In this document: one piece after another, positions 7,981 to 15,281 of the stretch
How positions within the stretch are numbered: position 1 is the first letter of the stretch
Layout of the letters: every line of letters begins with the position of its first letter
NCBI RefSeq assembly: GCF_900106925.1
Contig: NZ_FNNZ01000002.1
Coordinates: 124,001-188,000 of the forward strand
DNA: 64,000 nt
Source of the DNA: Thiocapsa roseopersicina
Lineage (GTDB): Bacteria > Pseudomonadota > Gammaproteobacteria > Chromatiales > Chromatiaceae
Direction of reading: 5' to 3'
Notes under the pieces: model-generated
Databases searched by the model: none
The model's input: only the letters and a program-made list of their open reading frames with translations
Told to the model about the DNA's origin: nothing
Position numbers and translations under genes: made by a program

Positions 7981-9366
7981 TCAAGACGCGTAGACCACCC
8001 CGGGCAACCAGGTCGCCAGCGCGGGCCAGAGCGCGAGAAGGCCAAGGACGATCAACTGAATCAGGATAAAGGGCGCCACGCCCTTATAGATGTGGACCGT
8101 CGTGATCCCGGGCGGCGCCACCCCGCGCAGGTAGAACAGCGAAAAGCCGAAGGGCGGCGTGAGAAAAGAGGTTTGGAGATTGACGGCCATCATCACGCCG
8201 AGCCAGACCGGATCCAGCCCCATCGCGAGCAACACGGGACCCACGATCGGGACCACCACGAATGTGATCTCGATGAAGTCCAGGATGAATCCGAGCAGAA
8301 ACATGACCAGCATCACGAGTGCCACTGCGCCGACGACCCCGCCGGGCAAGCCGGTGAGAAATTCGGTGACCAGGTCGTCGCCACCGAAACCGCGGAAGAC
8401 CAAGGAGAAGATCGCGGCACCGATGAAGATCAAGAACACCATACTGGTCACCATGGTGGTCTGACGCACCACCTCGCGCATGGTCGAGACCGTGAGCCGA
8501 CCGCGCGCCGCGGCCAGGATCAGCGCACCGACTGCGCCCACCGACGCCGCCTCCGTGGGTGTCGCAAACCCGCCCAGGATCGACCCCAAGACCGCCACCA
8601 CCAGAAAGAGTGGCGGGATCAGCACCGAGACGACCCGCCAGGCCAGCGCGGCACCGTCGACCGGACGATCCTCGCGCGGCATCGCCGGCACCGCCTCGGG
8701 TCGAAACACCGCAACGCCGACGATGTAGAGGATGTAAAAGCCGACCAGCATCAGCCCGGGCACCAGGGCGCCGACGAAGAGATCGCCGACCGACACGGTC
8801 TCCGGCGACCAGACACCCATCTCCAATTGCGCCTGCTGATAGGCCGACGACAGCACGTCCCCGAGCAACACCAGAACGATCGAGGGCGGGATGATCTGAC
8901 CCAGGGTACCGGACGCACAGATGGTCCCGGCCGCCAAGCTCGGCGAATAACCGCGGCGCATCATGATCGGCAGGGACAAGAGCCCCATGGTCACGACGGT
9001 CGCCCCGACGATGCCGGTGCTCGCCGCCAGCAGCATGCCGACCAGGGTCACCGAGATCCCGAGTCCACCGCGTAGAGGTCCGAACAGCATCGCCATAGTG
9101 TCGAGCAGGCTTTCGGCGACCCGCGAGCGTTCGAGCATCACGCCCATAAAGACGAAGAGCGGCACCGCGATCAACGTCTCGTTGGTCATAACACCGTAGA
9201 GGCGATTGGGCAACGCCTCGAGAAACGCCGGCTCGAACAGCCCGAAGACCTCGCCGACCAGGGCAAACGCGAGAGCCGTACCGCCCAGCGAGAGGGCGAC
9301 CGGGTATCCGGCCAGCAGGGTGGCCACGACCCCGGCGAACAGCAGGACAGGCATCAGTTCATGCAC
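7981..9366 (-). CDS. dctM: TRAP transporter large permease (DctM)
   Basis: This 461-residue, roughly 12-helix inner-membrane protein is the transport subunit of a TRAP (tripartite ATP-independent periplasmic) system that imports organic acids by sodium-driven symport. Family features include the GIVGATVVTMG segment in the first half and the SGTLGQIIPPSIVLV motif near the middle. Its start overlaps the end of dctQ by 8 bases, showing translational coupling. No dctP binding-protein gene is next to it, so the substrate cannot be guessed from context. Confidence 0.92.
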   Translation of the reverse strand: MHELMPVLLFAGVVATLLAGYPVALSLGGTALAFALVGEVFGLFEPAFLEALPNRLYGVMTNETLIAVPLFVFMGVMLERSRVAESLLDTMAMLFGPLRGGLGISVTLVGMLLAASTGIVGATVVTMGLLSLPIMMRRGYSPSLAAGTICASGTLGQIIPPSIVLVLLGDVLSSAYQQAQLEMGVWSPETVSVGDLFVGALVPGLMLVGFYILYIVGVAVFRPEAVPAMPREDRPVDGAALAWRVVSVLIPPLFLVVAVLGSILGGFATPTEAASVGAVGALILAAARGRLTVSTMREVVRQTTMVTSMVFLIFIGAAIFSLVFRGFGGDDLVTEFLTGLPGGVVGAVALVMLVMFLLGFILDFIEITFVVVPIVGPVLLAMGLDPVWLGVMMAVNLQTSFLTPPFGFSLFYLRGVAPPGITTVHIYKGVAPFILIQLIVLGLLALWPALATWLPGVVYAS

Positions 9367-9946
9367 GACTCACACCTCCGTCCGAGGGCGGCAGCGCCTC
9401 CTCCATTCCCGACAGGAAGAGCCAATTGCGTAGCGCGTTCGACAGACCTTGAGCCAGCAGCAGGATCGGCATGATCAGGATCAGGGTCTTCAGGAGGTAA
9501 ACCGCCGGGATGCCGCCCGCCTCGCGCGAGGCCTCTTGCACCCGCCAGGACTCGGCGACATAGGCCCAACCCAGCCAGATGATCAACACACAAACCGGGA
9601 TGAGCAGAAGGAGCGTACCGACCAGATCCACCCGAGCACGCGCGCGACGCGAGAAACGCTCGTAGAGGATATCCACGCGCACATGACCGTTGCGCCCCAG
9701 CGTGTAGGCGATGCCGAGCATAAACAGGACGGCATGCATGTAGGTCACCGACTCCTGCAGCGCAATCGAGCCGATGTCGAACGCGTAGCGCAGCAGCACT
9801 ACGGCGAAGGTGACCAACACCATGGCAAGCGAAAGCCAGGTCGCCCACTCGCCGATCTGTCGGACGACGGCGTCGATCCGATCGGCGAGACTAAGCAGGC
9901 GCGCCCGACCGCCCGGCCGGGGATCGTTCTTCATACGGGGCTCCAA
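9359..9946 (-). CDS. dctQ: TRAP transporter small permease (DctQ)
   Basis: This 195-residue protein with four predicted membrane helices is the small subunit that partners DctM. The hydrophobic stretches lie around residues 38-60, 72-92, 110-140 and 155-180, matching the DctQ plan. LGIAYTLGRNGHVRVDILYERFS is the conserved region between helices 2 and 3. It lies upstream of and overlaps dctM. About 130 bases upstream is an unrelated DUF2782 gene on the same strand; the solute-binding protein usually found here is missing. Confidence 0.9.
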   Translation of the reverse strand: MEPRMKNDPRPGGRARLLSLADRIDAVVRQIGEWATWLSLAMVLVTFAVVLLRYAFDIGSIALQESVTYMHAVLFMLGIAYTLGRNGHVRVDILYERFSRRARARVDLVGTLLLLIPVCVLIIWLGWAYVAESWRVQEASREAGGIPAVYLLKTLILIMPILLLAQGLSNALRNWLFLSGMEEALPPSDGGVSRA

Positions 9947-10078
9947 GCGTCGGGCTCAGCGAGAAACAGGCCACTCGGGCGATGCATCCGATCCGCCTGA
10001 ACGGCGTCGGCCGTCGGCACCTCGCATGCCCGCGCAGTTAAGTTCGACACTTCGGGGCGAACACGACTCGATCCGACC

Positions 10079-10429
10079 TCAATTCCATTCGAACAGAACC
10101 CACTGCGGGATCGAGACGTTGTTCGCCGCATTCTCCTGCATGTCCAGAATTCCGTCGCCGTTGGTGTCGTAAAGAAAGTAGGGCGGCCCGAACTGGGGTT
10201 GGATTCGGACCATGTAGAGCACCCCGCGGATCCGGTACTCGTAGATGACATCGTCGCCGGATTCGATGATGGTGATCTCGGGCTCCACCGGCTCGCCGGT
10301 GATCGGCGATGGAATCACCGTCGGCGCCTCCAGAAAGCCGTCGCCGGGAGCCGACGGTTCCTCGTCTTGCGCATACGCCATCCCGAGACAAAGCATCAGC
10401 GGGATCGTCAGCAGGATCGTCTTCGTCAC
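10079..10429 (-). CDS. DUF2782 family periplasmic protein
   Basis: This 116-residue protein of unknown function matches the DUF2782 family by its core: PEITIIESGDDVIYEYRIRG, YMVRIQPQFGPPYFLYD and the C-terminal IPQWVLFEW. A signal peptide covers about residues 1-20 (cleavage after AYA). DTNGDGILDMQE resembles an EF-hand calcium loop (D-x-N-x-D-G-x-x-D-x-x-E). Translation starts at GTG 10429. In many gammaproteobacteria this gene is adjacent to polA; here polA is about 4 kb away, consistent with rearrangement by insertion of other genes. A possible metal-binding role is inference. Confidence 0.82.
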   Translation of the reverse strand: MTKTILLTIPLMLCLGMAYAQDEEPSAPGDGFLEAPTVIPSPITGEPVEPEITIIESGDDVIYEYRIRGVLYMVRIQPQFGPPYFLYDTNGDGILDMQENAANNVSIPQWVLFEWN

Positions 10430-10603
10430 GGGACCACCATCTCACCGTCGATTGAAAGACCTGCATGGTATTACGAACGCACCCGGATTACCTCATCCGG
10501 ACATGCGTTCGAAGGATGCCGATCGGGTATCTTTGTCGGCCCGAACCGGAGGCCACCTCGCGCCATGCGAGGACCGGGTCGCCGTCACGCCACAGGATCC
10601 CGT

Positions 10604-12610
10604 ATGACCGGACTCAACCCTCGACAACTCGAGGCGGTGCACTACACCGCCGGGCCGCTCTTGGTCCTGGCCGGCGCCGGATCCGGCAAGACCCGTGTCA
10701 TCACCCGCAAGATCGCCCACCTCATCGACCAAGGCGGGATCTCGCCGCGCCACATCTGCGCCCTCACCTTCACCAACAAGGCCGCGCGCGAGATGCGCGA
10801 GCGGGTCGGCAGCCGGATCAAGGGCGCCGAGACGCGCGGCCTGACCATTTCCACCTTCCATACCTTGGGCCTCGACATGCTGCGCCGACACCCGGAGCGC
10901 GCCGGCCTTCGCCCCCGATTCTCGCTCCTCGACGCCCAGGACGCCGAGGCGCTGATCAAGGAGCACCTGCGCCACACCAAGGGCGGCGACGCCTTCAGCC
11001 CGGCGGCCATCCAACACCGCATCTCGCGCTGGAAGAACGACCTGGTCGACCCCGCACAGGCCGAAAGCCTGGCCGAAGACGACTTCGAGGCCCGACTTGC
11101 CGGCTTCTACGCCGACTACGAGCGCAGTTTACGTGCCTACAACGCGGTCGACTTCGACGACCTCATCCTGGGTCCGGCACGGATGCTCGCCGAGCATCCG
11201 GAGCTGCGCGAGACCTGGCAAGGGCGGATCCGTTATCTGCTGGTCGACGAGTACCAGGACACCAACGGGGCACAATACGACCTGGTCCGCCGGCTCGTCG
11301 GGCCGCGTGCAGCCTTCACCGTGGTCGGCGACGACGACCAATCCATCTACGCCTGGCGCGGTGCGCGACCCGAGAACCTGGCCCGGCTCCAGACCGACTA
11401 CCCGCATCTGAAGGTCATCATGCTGGAGCAAAACTATCGCTCCAGCGCGACCATCCTCGGACTCGCCAACACACTGATCGCAAACAACCCGCACGTCTTC
11501 GAGAAACGGCTCTGGAGCGAGCACGGTCCGGGCGAGCCGCCGCGCGTCCTGCACTGCAAGGACGAGGGCCACGAGGCCGAGCAGGTCGTCTCCGAGATCC
11601 TGCATCTGAAGTTCGCCGAAGGGGCCGACTTCGGCGACATCGCCATCCTCTATCGCGGCAACCATCAGGCGCGCCCGTTCGAGAAGGCCCTGCGCGAGCA
11701 CAACGTGCCCTATGTCCTGAGCGGCGGCACCTCCTTCTTCGCCCGCGCCGAGGTGAAGGACCTGATGGCCTACCTGCGCCTCATCGCCAATCCGCAGGAC
11801 GATGCCGCCTTCCTGCGCATCGTCAACACCCCGCGGCGGGAGATCGGCCCGACAACGCTGGAGAAGCTCGCCAACTATGCACGCGAGCGCGAGATCCATC
11901 TGCTGGATGCCTGCGGCGAGATCGGTCTCGGCGAGCACCTGAGCGAGCGCCAACGCGAGCGCCTCCACGCCTTCACCGCATTGGTCTCCGAGCATGCCCG
12001 TCGCGGCGAGACCGACCCCGTCGGAACCATGCGCGCGCTGGTCGAGACGATCGACTACGCAGCATGGTTGCGCGAGAACGCCTCCAGCCAAGCCGTCGCC
12101 GACCGCCGTTACGCCAACATCACCGATCTGCTCGACTGGCTCGGCGCACTCAAGAAGGGCGAGCTGCAGGAGAAGACACTCGCCGAGATGGCGACCCTTC
12201 TCACCCTGATGGACGTCATGGAGCGCCAGGACGAAGACGAAGGCGGCGACCGGGTCAGTCTCATGACCCTGCACGCCGCCAAGGGACTGGAGTTCCCCCA
12301 CGTCTTCCTGGTCGGCATGGAAGAGGAGCTGCTCCCGCACCGCACCAGCATCGAGGAAGAGACCATCGAGGAAGAACGTCGCCTCGCCTATGTCGGCATC
12401 ACGCGCGCTCAGCGCACACTCACCTTCACACTCACCCGTCGGCGCAAACGCTACGGCGAGTGGGTGACGAGCGAGCCCAGCCGCTTCCTCGCCGAGCTGC
12501 CAAAGGATCAGCTGCGTTGGGACAATGCGCGCGACGAGACCCCCGAGAACCGCAAGGCCCGTGGACTGAGCCATCTGCATGCGCTCAAGGGCATGCTCGA
12601 CGTCGACTAA
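10604..12610 (+). CDS. rep: ATP-dependent DNA helicase Rep (UvrD/Rep superfamily 1)
   Basis: This 668-residue 3'-5' DNA helicase supports replication-fork progress and restart. SF1A motifs are all present: LVLAGAGSGKT (Walker A), LTFTNKAAREM (Ia), LLVDEYQDTN (II), GDDDQSIYAWRGA (III), EQNYRS (IV), LMTLHAAKGLEF (V) and RRLAYVGITRA (VI). The length matches Rep (about 670) rather than UvrD (about 720) and lacks the longer UvrD C-terminus. ATG 10604 gives the standard N-terminus MTGLNPRQLEAV; longer in-frame starts upstream are not supported. It is divergent from the DUF2782 gene, and tRNA-Arg follows. Confidence 0.93.
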   Translation: MTGLNPRQLEAVHYTAGPLLVLAGAGSGKTRVITRKIAHLIDQGGISPRHICALTFTNKAAREMRERVGSRIKGAETRGLTISTFHTLGLDMLRRHPERAGLRPRFSLLDAQDAEALIKEHLRHTKGGDAFSPAAIQHRISRWKNDLVDPAQAESLAEDDFEARLAGFYADYERSLRAYNAVDFDDLILGPARMLAEHPELRETWQGRIRYLLVDEYQDTNGAQYDLVRRLVGPRAAFTVVGDDDQSIYAWRGARPENLARLQTDYPHLKVIMLEQNYRSSATILGLANTLIANNPHVFEKRLWSEHGPGEPPRVLHCKDEGHEAEQVVSEILHLKFAEGADFGDIAILYRGNHQARPFEKALREHNVPYVLSGGTSFFARAEVKDLMAYLRLIANPQDDAAFLRIVNTPRREIGPTTLEKLANYAREREIHLLDACGEIGLGEHLSERQRERLHAFTALVSEHARRGETDPVGTMRALVETIDYAAWLRENASSQAVADRRYANITDLLDWLGALKKGELQEKTLAEMATLLTLMDVMERQDEDEGGDRVSLMTLHAAKGLEFPHVFLVGMEEELLPHRTSIEEETIEEERRLAYVGITRAQRTLTFTLTRRRKRYGEWVTSEPSRFLAELPKDQLRWDNARDETPENRKARGLSHLHALKGMLDVD

Positions 12611-12767
12611 GCTCGGACGGGTCAACCAACGGCCGCAGCCAGCTCAATCCGAACGCAAGATCGGCATGGACGACCGCGGCGGATCGCAGTATCCTTCAGG
12701 GTCTTCGCAGAGCCGGACCCCGACCTCATCTCGAATCGCGGTAGTACGGACAGCGAAAACCCCCAAA

Positions 12768-12844
12768 GCGCCCGTAGCTCAGATGGATAGAGTACAGCCC
12801 TCCGAAGGCTGGGGTCACAGGTTCGAATCCTGTCGGGCGCGCCA
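12768..12844 (+). tRNA. tRNA-Arg (anticodon CCG)
   Basis: A full cloverleaf can be drawn: acceptor GCGCCCG (12768-12774) with CGGGCGC (12834-12840), a D arm with GCTC and GAGT, anticodon stem CAGCC/GGCTG with loop CTCCGAA and anticodon CCG at 12802-12804, and a T arm ACAGG-TTCGAAT-CCTGT. The discriminator base is G and CCA is encoded (12842-12844). It reads the arginine codon CGG. Confidence 0.97.
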
Positions 12845-12874
12845 ATACCACCTTTAAAATCAATTATTTACGCG

Positions 12875-12901
12875 AAAAAACTGACTGCCATCAGATTTTT
12901 T
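12875..12901 (+). terminator. Likely intrinsic terminator after tRNA-Arg
   Basis: AAAAAACTGA and TCAGATTTTTT can pair around a six-base loop, with one bulged A, ending in a run of six T. It lies about 30 bases past the tRNA 3' end. The GC core is only four pairs, so it may be weak. Confidence 0.5.
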
Positions 12902-13117
12902 CAGCTCGTCCGCTTTTCCCGTCTTTCGCGCCTCCTCGGTGCCTATCCAATTGATTCCTGCCTTCACTCCTGGCGATGGCCTCATAGCCCCATGGCCCAC
13001 CGGCGGTGGCCCGGCTATAGCCCACTGTGGCGCACCAAGTTCCGGGCCGCACGGGACTAAACCTAAATGCCCGCGCCGCCCTTTTATCCTCACCAACCTA
13101 CACTTCCCCGGACATCT

Positions 13118-13615
13118 ATGACCGAAACCAGCACAAGCACCATTACCGACGGCAAGTACGTCGAGCTCACCTACCTCGTGCGCGACAGCAAGACTGGCGA
13201 TGTTCTTACCGAAATCTCGCGCCCCCTCAACTACGTTCACGGGGTGAATGAGATATTGACACCGACGATCACCTGCGAGCTCGAAGGCAAGACGCAAGGT
13301 GCACGGGTCGACCTGCTTGTCGACTGCAATGAGTTGTACGGTCCGAGAGACGAGTCACTCGTGATCACCGAAAAGGTCGCTGTTGTGCCGCGCGAATATC
13401 GCCAGGTCGGCACCCGGATCCTGATGGAGAACACTCTCGGTCAAATGAAGAGTTTCTTGGTGACCAAGATTGAAGGAGACAAGATCACCTTCGACGGTAA
13501 CAACCCGCTCTGTGGCAGGGAGGTCATCTACCAGGTGAAGATCCTGTTGGTCCGCGATGCAACGGCGGAAGAAATGGAGGTCGGCAGAAACGTCGAGGCA
13601 GACCCCGGGGCTTGA
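13118..13615 (+). CDS. SlyD-like FKBP-type peptidyl-prolyl isomerase (copy 1)
   Basis: This is a 165-residue SlyD-like FKBP, a predicted folding helper. Family landmarks are YVELTYLVRDSKTGDVL near the start, NYVHGVNEIL, the CNELYGPRDESLV segment, and the C-terminal DGNNPLCGREVIYQVKIL and RDATAEEM, which match the SlyD DGNHPLAG...AT-EE pattern. There is no His-rich tail. It is about half identical by eye to the FKBP at 14195-14704 and faces it across a small operon. An upstream in-frame start is not preferred because ATG 13118 gives the family N-terminus. Its link to APS reductase is inferred from position. Confidence 0.85.
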   Translation: MTETSTSTITDGKYVELTYLVRDSKTGDVLTEISRPLNYVHGVNEILTPTITCELEGKTQGARVDLLVDCNELYGPRDESLVITEKVAVVPREYRQVGTRILMENTLGQMKSFLVTKIEGDKITFDGNNPLCGREVIYQVKILLVRDATAEEMEVGRNVEADPGA

Positions 13616-13638
13616 TTCAGCGGCTTGGACGATCGAAA

Positions 13639-13661
13639 CAGCGGGGCGTCCTGCCCCGCTG
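13639..13661. terminator. Hairpin between convergent genes
   Basis: CAGCGGGGC and GCCCCGCTG pair perfectly over nine bases around the loop GTCCT. It sits between the converging FKBP gene and the small minus-strand gene, so it could end transcription from both sides. No long T run follows on either strand. Confidence 0.45.
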
Positions 13662-13665
13662 GAGA

Positions 13666-13827
13666 TCAGGGGCGCTTCGGGGTCTTATAAGCGACCTCTT
13701 TCTGAAAAGATTCCCAGATCGTCTGATATCCGACGAAACCCTTATCATTGGCTTCCATTTGCTTGGTCTTGTGGAAACGCACCTTGCCTTCCGGAACCTT
13801 TGGTCTGCTTTTGGATTGCTCGCTCAT
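13666..13827 (-). CDS. Small basic protein (53 aa) in apr-linked operon
   Basis: This 53-residue gene was read by hand. The protein starts MSEQSKSRPKVPEGKVRF, has a Lys/Arg-rich N-terminal half, and ends in KEVAYKTPKRP with aromatic residues in the middle (FVGYQTIWESF). I recognise no family. Its ATG overlaps the stop codon of the upstream 106-residue gene in an ATGA arrangement, which strongly suggests translational coupling and a genuine gene. No signal or membrane segment is seen. It is the last gene of the four-gene operon downstream of aprMBA. Confidence 0.65.
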   Translation of the reverse strand: MSEQSKSRPKVPEGKVRFHKTKQMEANDKGFVGYQTIWESFQKEVAYKTPKRP

Positions 13828-14144
13828 AAGTCACCTTTTCCAGACAGGATTTGCAGGGCTTCGTACACGAACTCATGCGTGTATGAGTTTTCACCGCAGT
13901 GAGTTAACGCTTCATCCGACGTGCGAAATGTCAGGTACGGATGGACTTCCTTCCCGTCGACTTCGATCGCCGACGTGTCATCGATCGTACTGGCAACACT
14001 GAACGCAATGCTTGCTGTCGCTTCTTCGAGCTTTTCGCCACTCAAGCCCACTTCCTGCAGCTTGACCCTGATATTCTGCACCAATTCGCGGACCAGTATG
14101 AACTGCTGTTCTTCAAATAGTGTCGGATCGAGGTTCAGCTGCAT
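13824..14144 (-). CDS. Small acidic protein (106 aa) in apr-linked operon
   Basis: This 106-residue protein is of unknown family. It starts MQLNLDPTLFEEQQFILVRE, has a helical N-terminal half (VRELVQNIRVKLQEVGLSG), then a hydrophobic segment (ATASIAFSVASTIDD) and a C-terminal part with HPYLTFRTSDEAL and a lone Cys in THCGENSYTHEF. It is acidic overall and has no signal peptide. It lies 50 bases after the SlyD-like gene and overlaps the next small gene by ATGA, so it is in the middle of an operon. A regulatory or assembly role is speculation. Confidence 0.7.
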   Translation of the reverse strand: MQLNLDPTLFEEQQFILVRELVQNIRVKLQEVGLSGEKLEEATASIAFSVASTIDDTSAIEVDGKEVHPYLTFRTSDEALTHCGENSYTHEFVYEALQILSGKGDL

Positions 14145-14194
14145 ACTTTCTCACTCATGGCGGAAGCCCTGGCTCACGTCTTTTCAATCATTCG

Positions 14195-14704
14195 CTAGAG
14201 AGGTACGGGCTTTACACCCGTGAGCGCGGGCGGCATTTCAACCTTGCCGCCGGCTGCCATCTCTGCCTCGGTCGCATCTCGAACGGTCAAGATTTCAAGC
14301 TCAAACACGACTTGCCGACCGCACAAGGGATTATTTCCGTCAATCGTCAACGTCTTCTCGTCGACTCTCGTGACCAAGAAGGTCTTCGTCTCGCCCTGCT
14401 CGTTTTCCATGAGGATGGTGGTACCGACCTCTCGGTACTCTTCAGGGACATTCTCGATGTAGTCGGTAACGACTAGAGACTCATCCCTGGGACCAAACAA
14501 CGTGTTGCAGTCCAGCTCGACCGATATCGTATCACCCACCGCTCTGCCCTCAAGCTCGGCCATAACTTGAGACGAAAGCACGTCGTTGACACCGTGGACA
14601 TAACCCAACGGAAAATCGACAGCCGTCAACACATGGCCGGCCTTGGCGTCGACGACTCGGTACTTGAGCTCGACGTACTTATTACGCTTTATGGTGTCGG
14701 TCAT
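14195..14704 (-). CDS. SlyD-like FKBP-type peptidyl-prolyl isomerase (copy 2)
   Basis: This 169-residue SlyD-like FKBP is paralogous to the one at 13118-13615. It shows KYVELKYRVVDAKAGHVL, GYVHGVNDVL, CNTLFGPRDESLV, TILMENEQGE and DGNNPLCGRQVVFELEIL, ending with RDATEAEM and a short Pro-rich tail (PPALTGVKPVPL). The insert-in-flap region shared with SlyD is present. It starts 5 bases after the upstream NTF2-like gene ends, which means tight coupling. Two FKBPs around one small operon beside aprMBA point to a folding or maturation job, but that is inferred. Confidence 0.85.
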   Translation of the reverse strand: MTDTIKRNKYVELKYRVVDAKAGHVLTAVDFPLGYVHGVNDVLSSQVMAELEGRAVGDTISVELDCNTLFGPRDESLVVTDYIENVPEEYREVGTTILMENEQGETKTFLVTRVDEKTLTIDGNNPLCGRQVVFELEILTVRDATEAEMAAGGKVEMPPALTGVKPVPL

Positions 14705-14709
14705 AACGC

Positions 14710-15060
14710 TCAGAAAATCGACACGGCGAAAATACGTACTTCGCCTTTCTCATAGCCGAGAACCATTCTTCCCAGCCACTCCCCTTCCTTCGCCGTACTT
14801 CGCATGCGGTAAAGAACGGTCACATGCTCGCCACGCCGAATGAGACCAAGAAAGTCTCGCTCTTCGACCAGGTTCCGGGACAATTCGCTATGAGCGAACT
14901 GCTTACCGAGCTCGACCTCGTTTAAGCCGAGCAGCAGTTCATACGAGAACTTCCGGATAAACTTGCCGTATTGACCCTTGTTGGAGAACTGGACCAACTC
15001 GTCCCACATCGGATGGGCGATCTCGAGAATTTCCTCGTCGGACTTATCGTTGATATTCAT
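14710..15060 (-). CDS. NTF2-like small protein, first gene of apr-linked operon
   Basis: This 116-residue protein begins MNINDKSDEEILEIAHPMWD. The pattern (helical W-x-ELVQFSNKGQYGKFIRKFS, then strands with HVTVLYRM and WLGRMVLGYEKGEVRIFAV) looks like the NTF2/SnoaL cone fold, but I cannot name a family. ATG 15060 is preferred: the 40 residues before it are Ser/Arg-rich and unlike protein. It lies 221 bases downstream of aprA on the same strand and is followed 5 bases later by the SlyD-like gene. Co-transcription with apr is possible but a hairpin lies between. Confidence 0.65.
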   Translation of the reverse strand: MNINDKSDEEILEIAHPMWDELVQFSNKGQYGKFIRKFSYELLLGLNEVELGKQFAHSELSRNLVEERDFLGLIRRGEHVTVLYRMRSTAKEGEWLGRMVLGYEKGEVRIFAVSIF

Positions 15061-15256
15061 TTCGCATCGCCATCGATGTGCGTCTTGGCAATCTTGTGAC
15101 GAGCTCGAGCTTAAGCCGCCGGCTTCACGGCGATGAACCATCTCGATAAACGCCAAGTGTGTTACGTGGTAACGACGCAAGCGCGCATGACGTTTAGCCT
15201 AGCGCTCGTCCAACAAGCCTGGAAGAACCGCGAGAATAAATCCGAGGCCCCGATTC

Positions 15257-15275
15257 CCGAGGCCCCGGCCTTCGG
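15257..15275 (-). terminator. Hairpin directly after aprA
   Basis: On the minus strand CCGAAGGCC and GGCCTCGG pair with one bulge, starting a few bases after the aprA stop. There is no strong T run, so it may attenuate or stabilise the apr mRNA rather than end it. Confidence 0.4.
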
Positions 15276-15281
15276 AAAGGC

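Noticed and set aside
10465-12744. Long plus-strand frame overlapping rep in another phase
   Set aside because: Arg/Pro-rich translation without motifs; the rep frame has every SF1 helicase motif.
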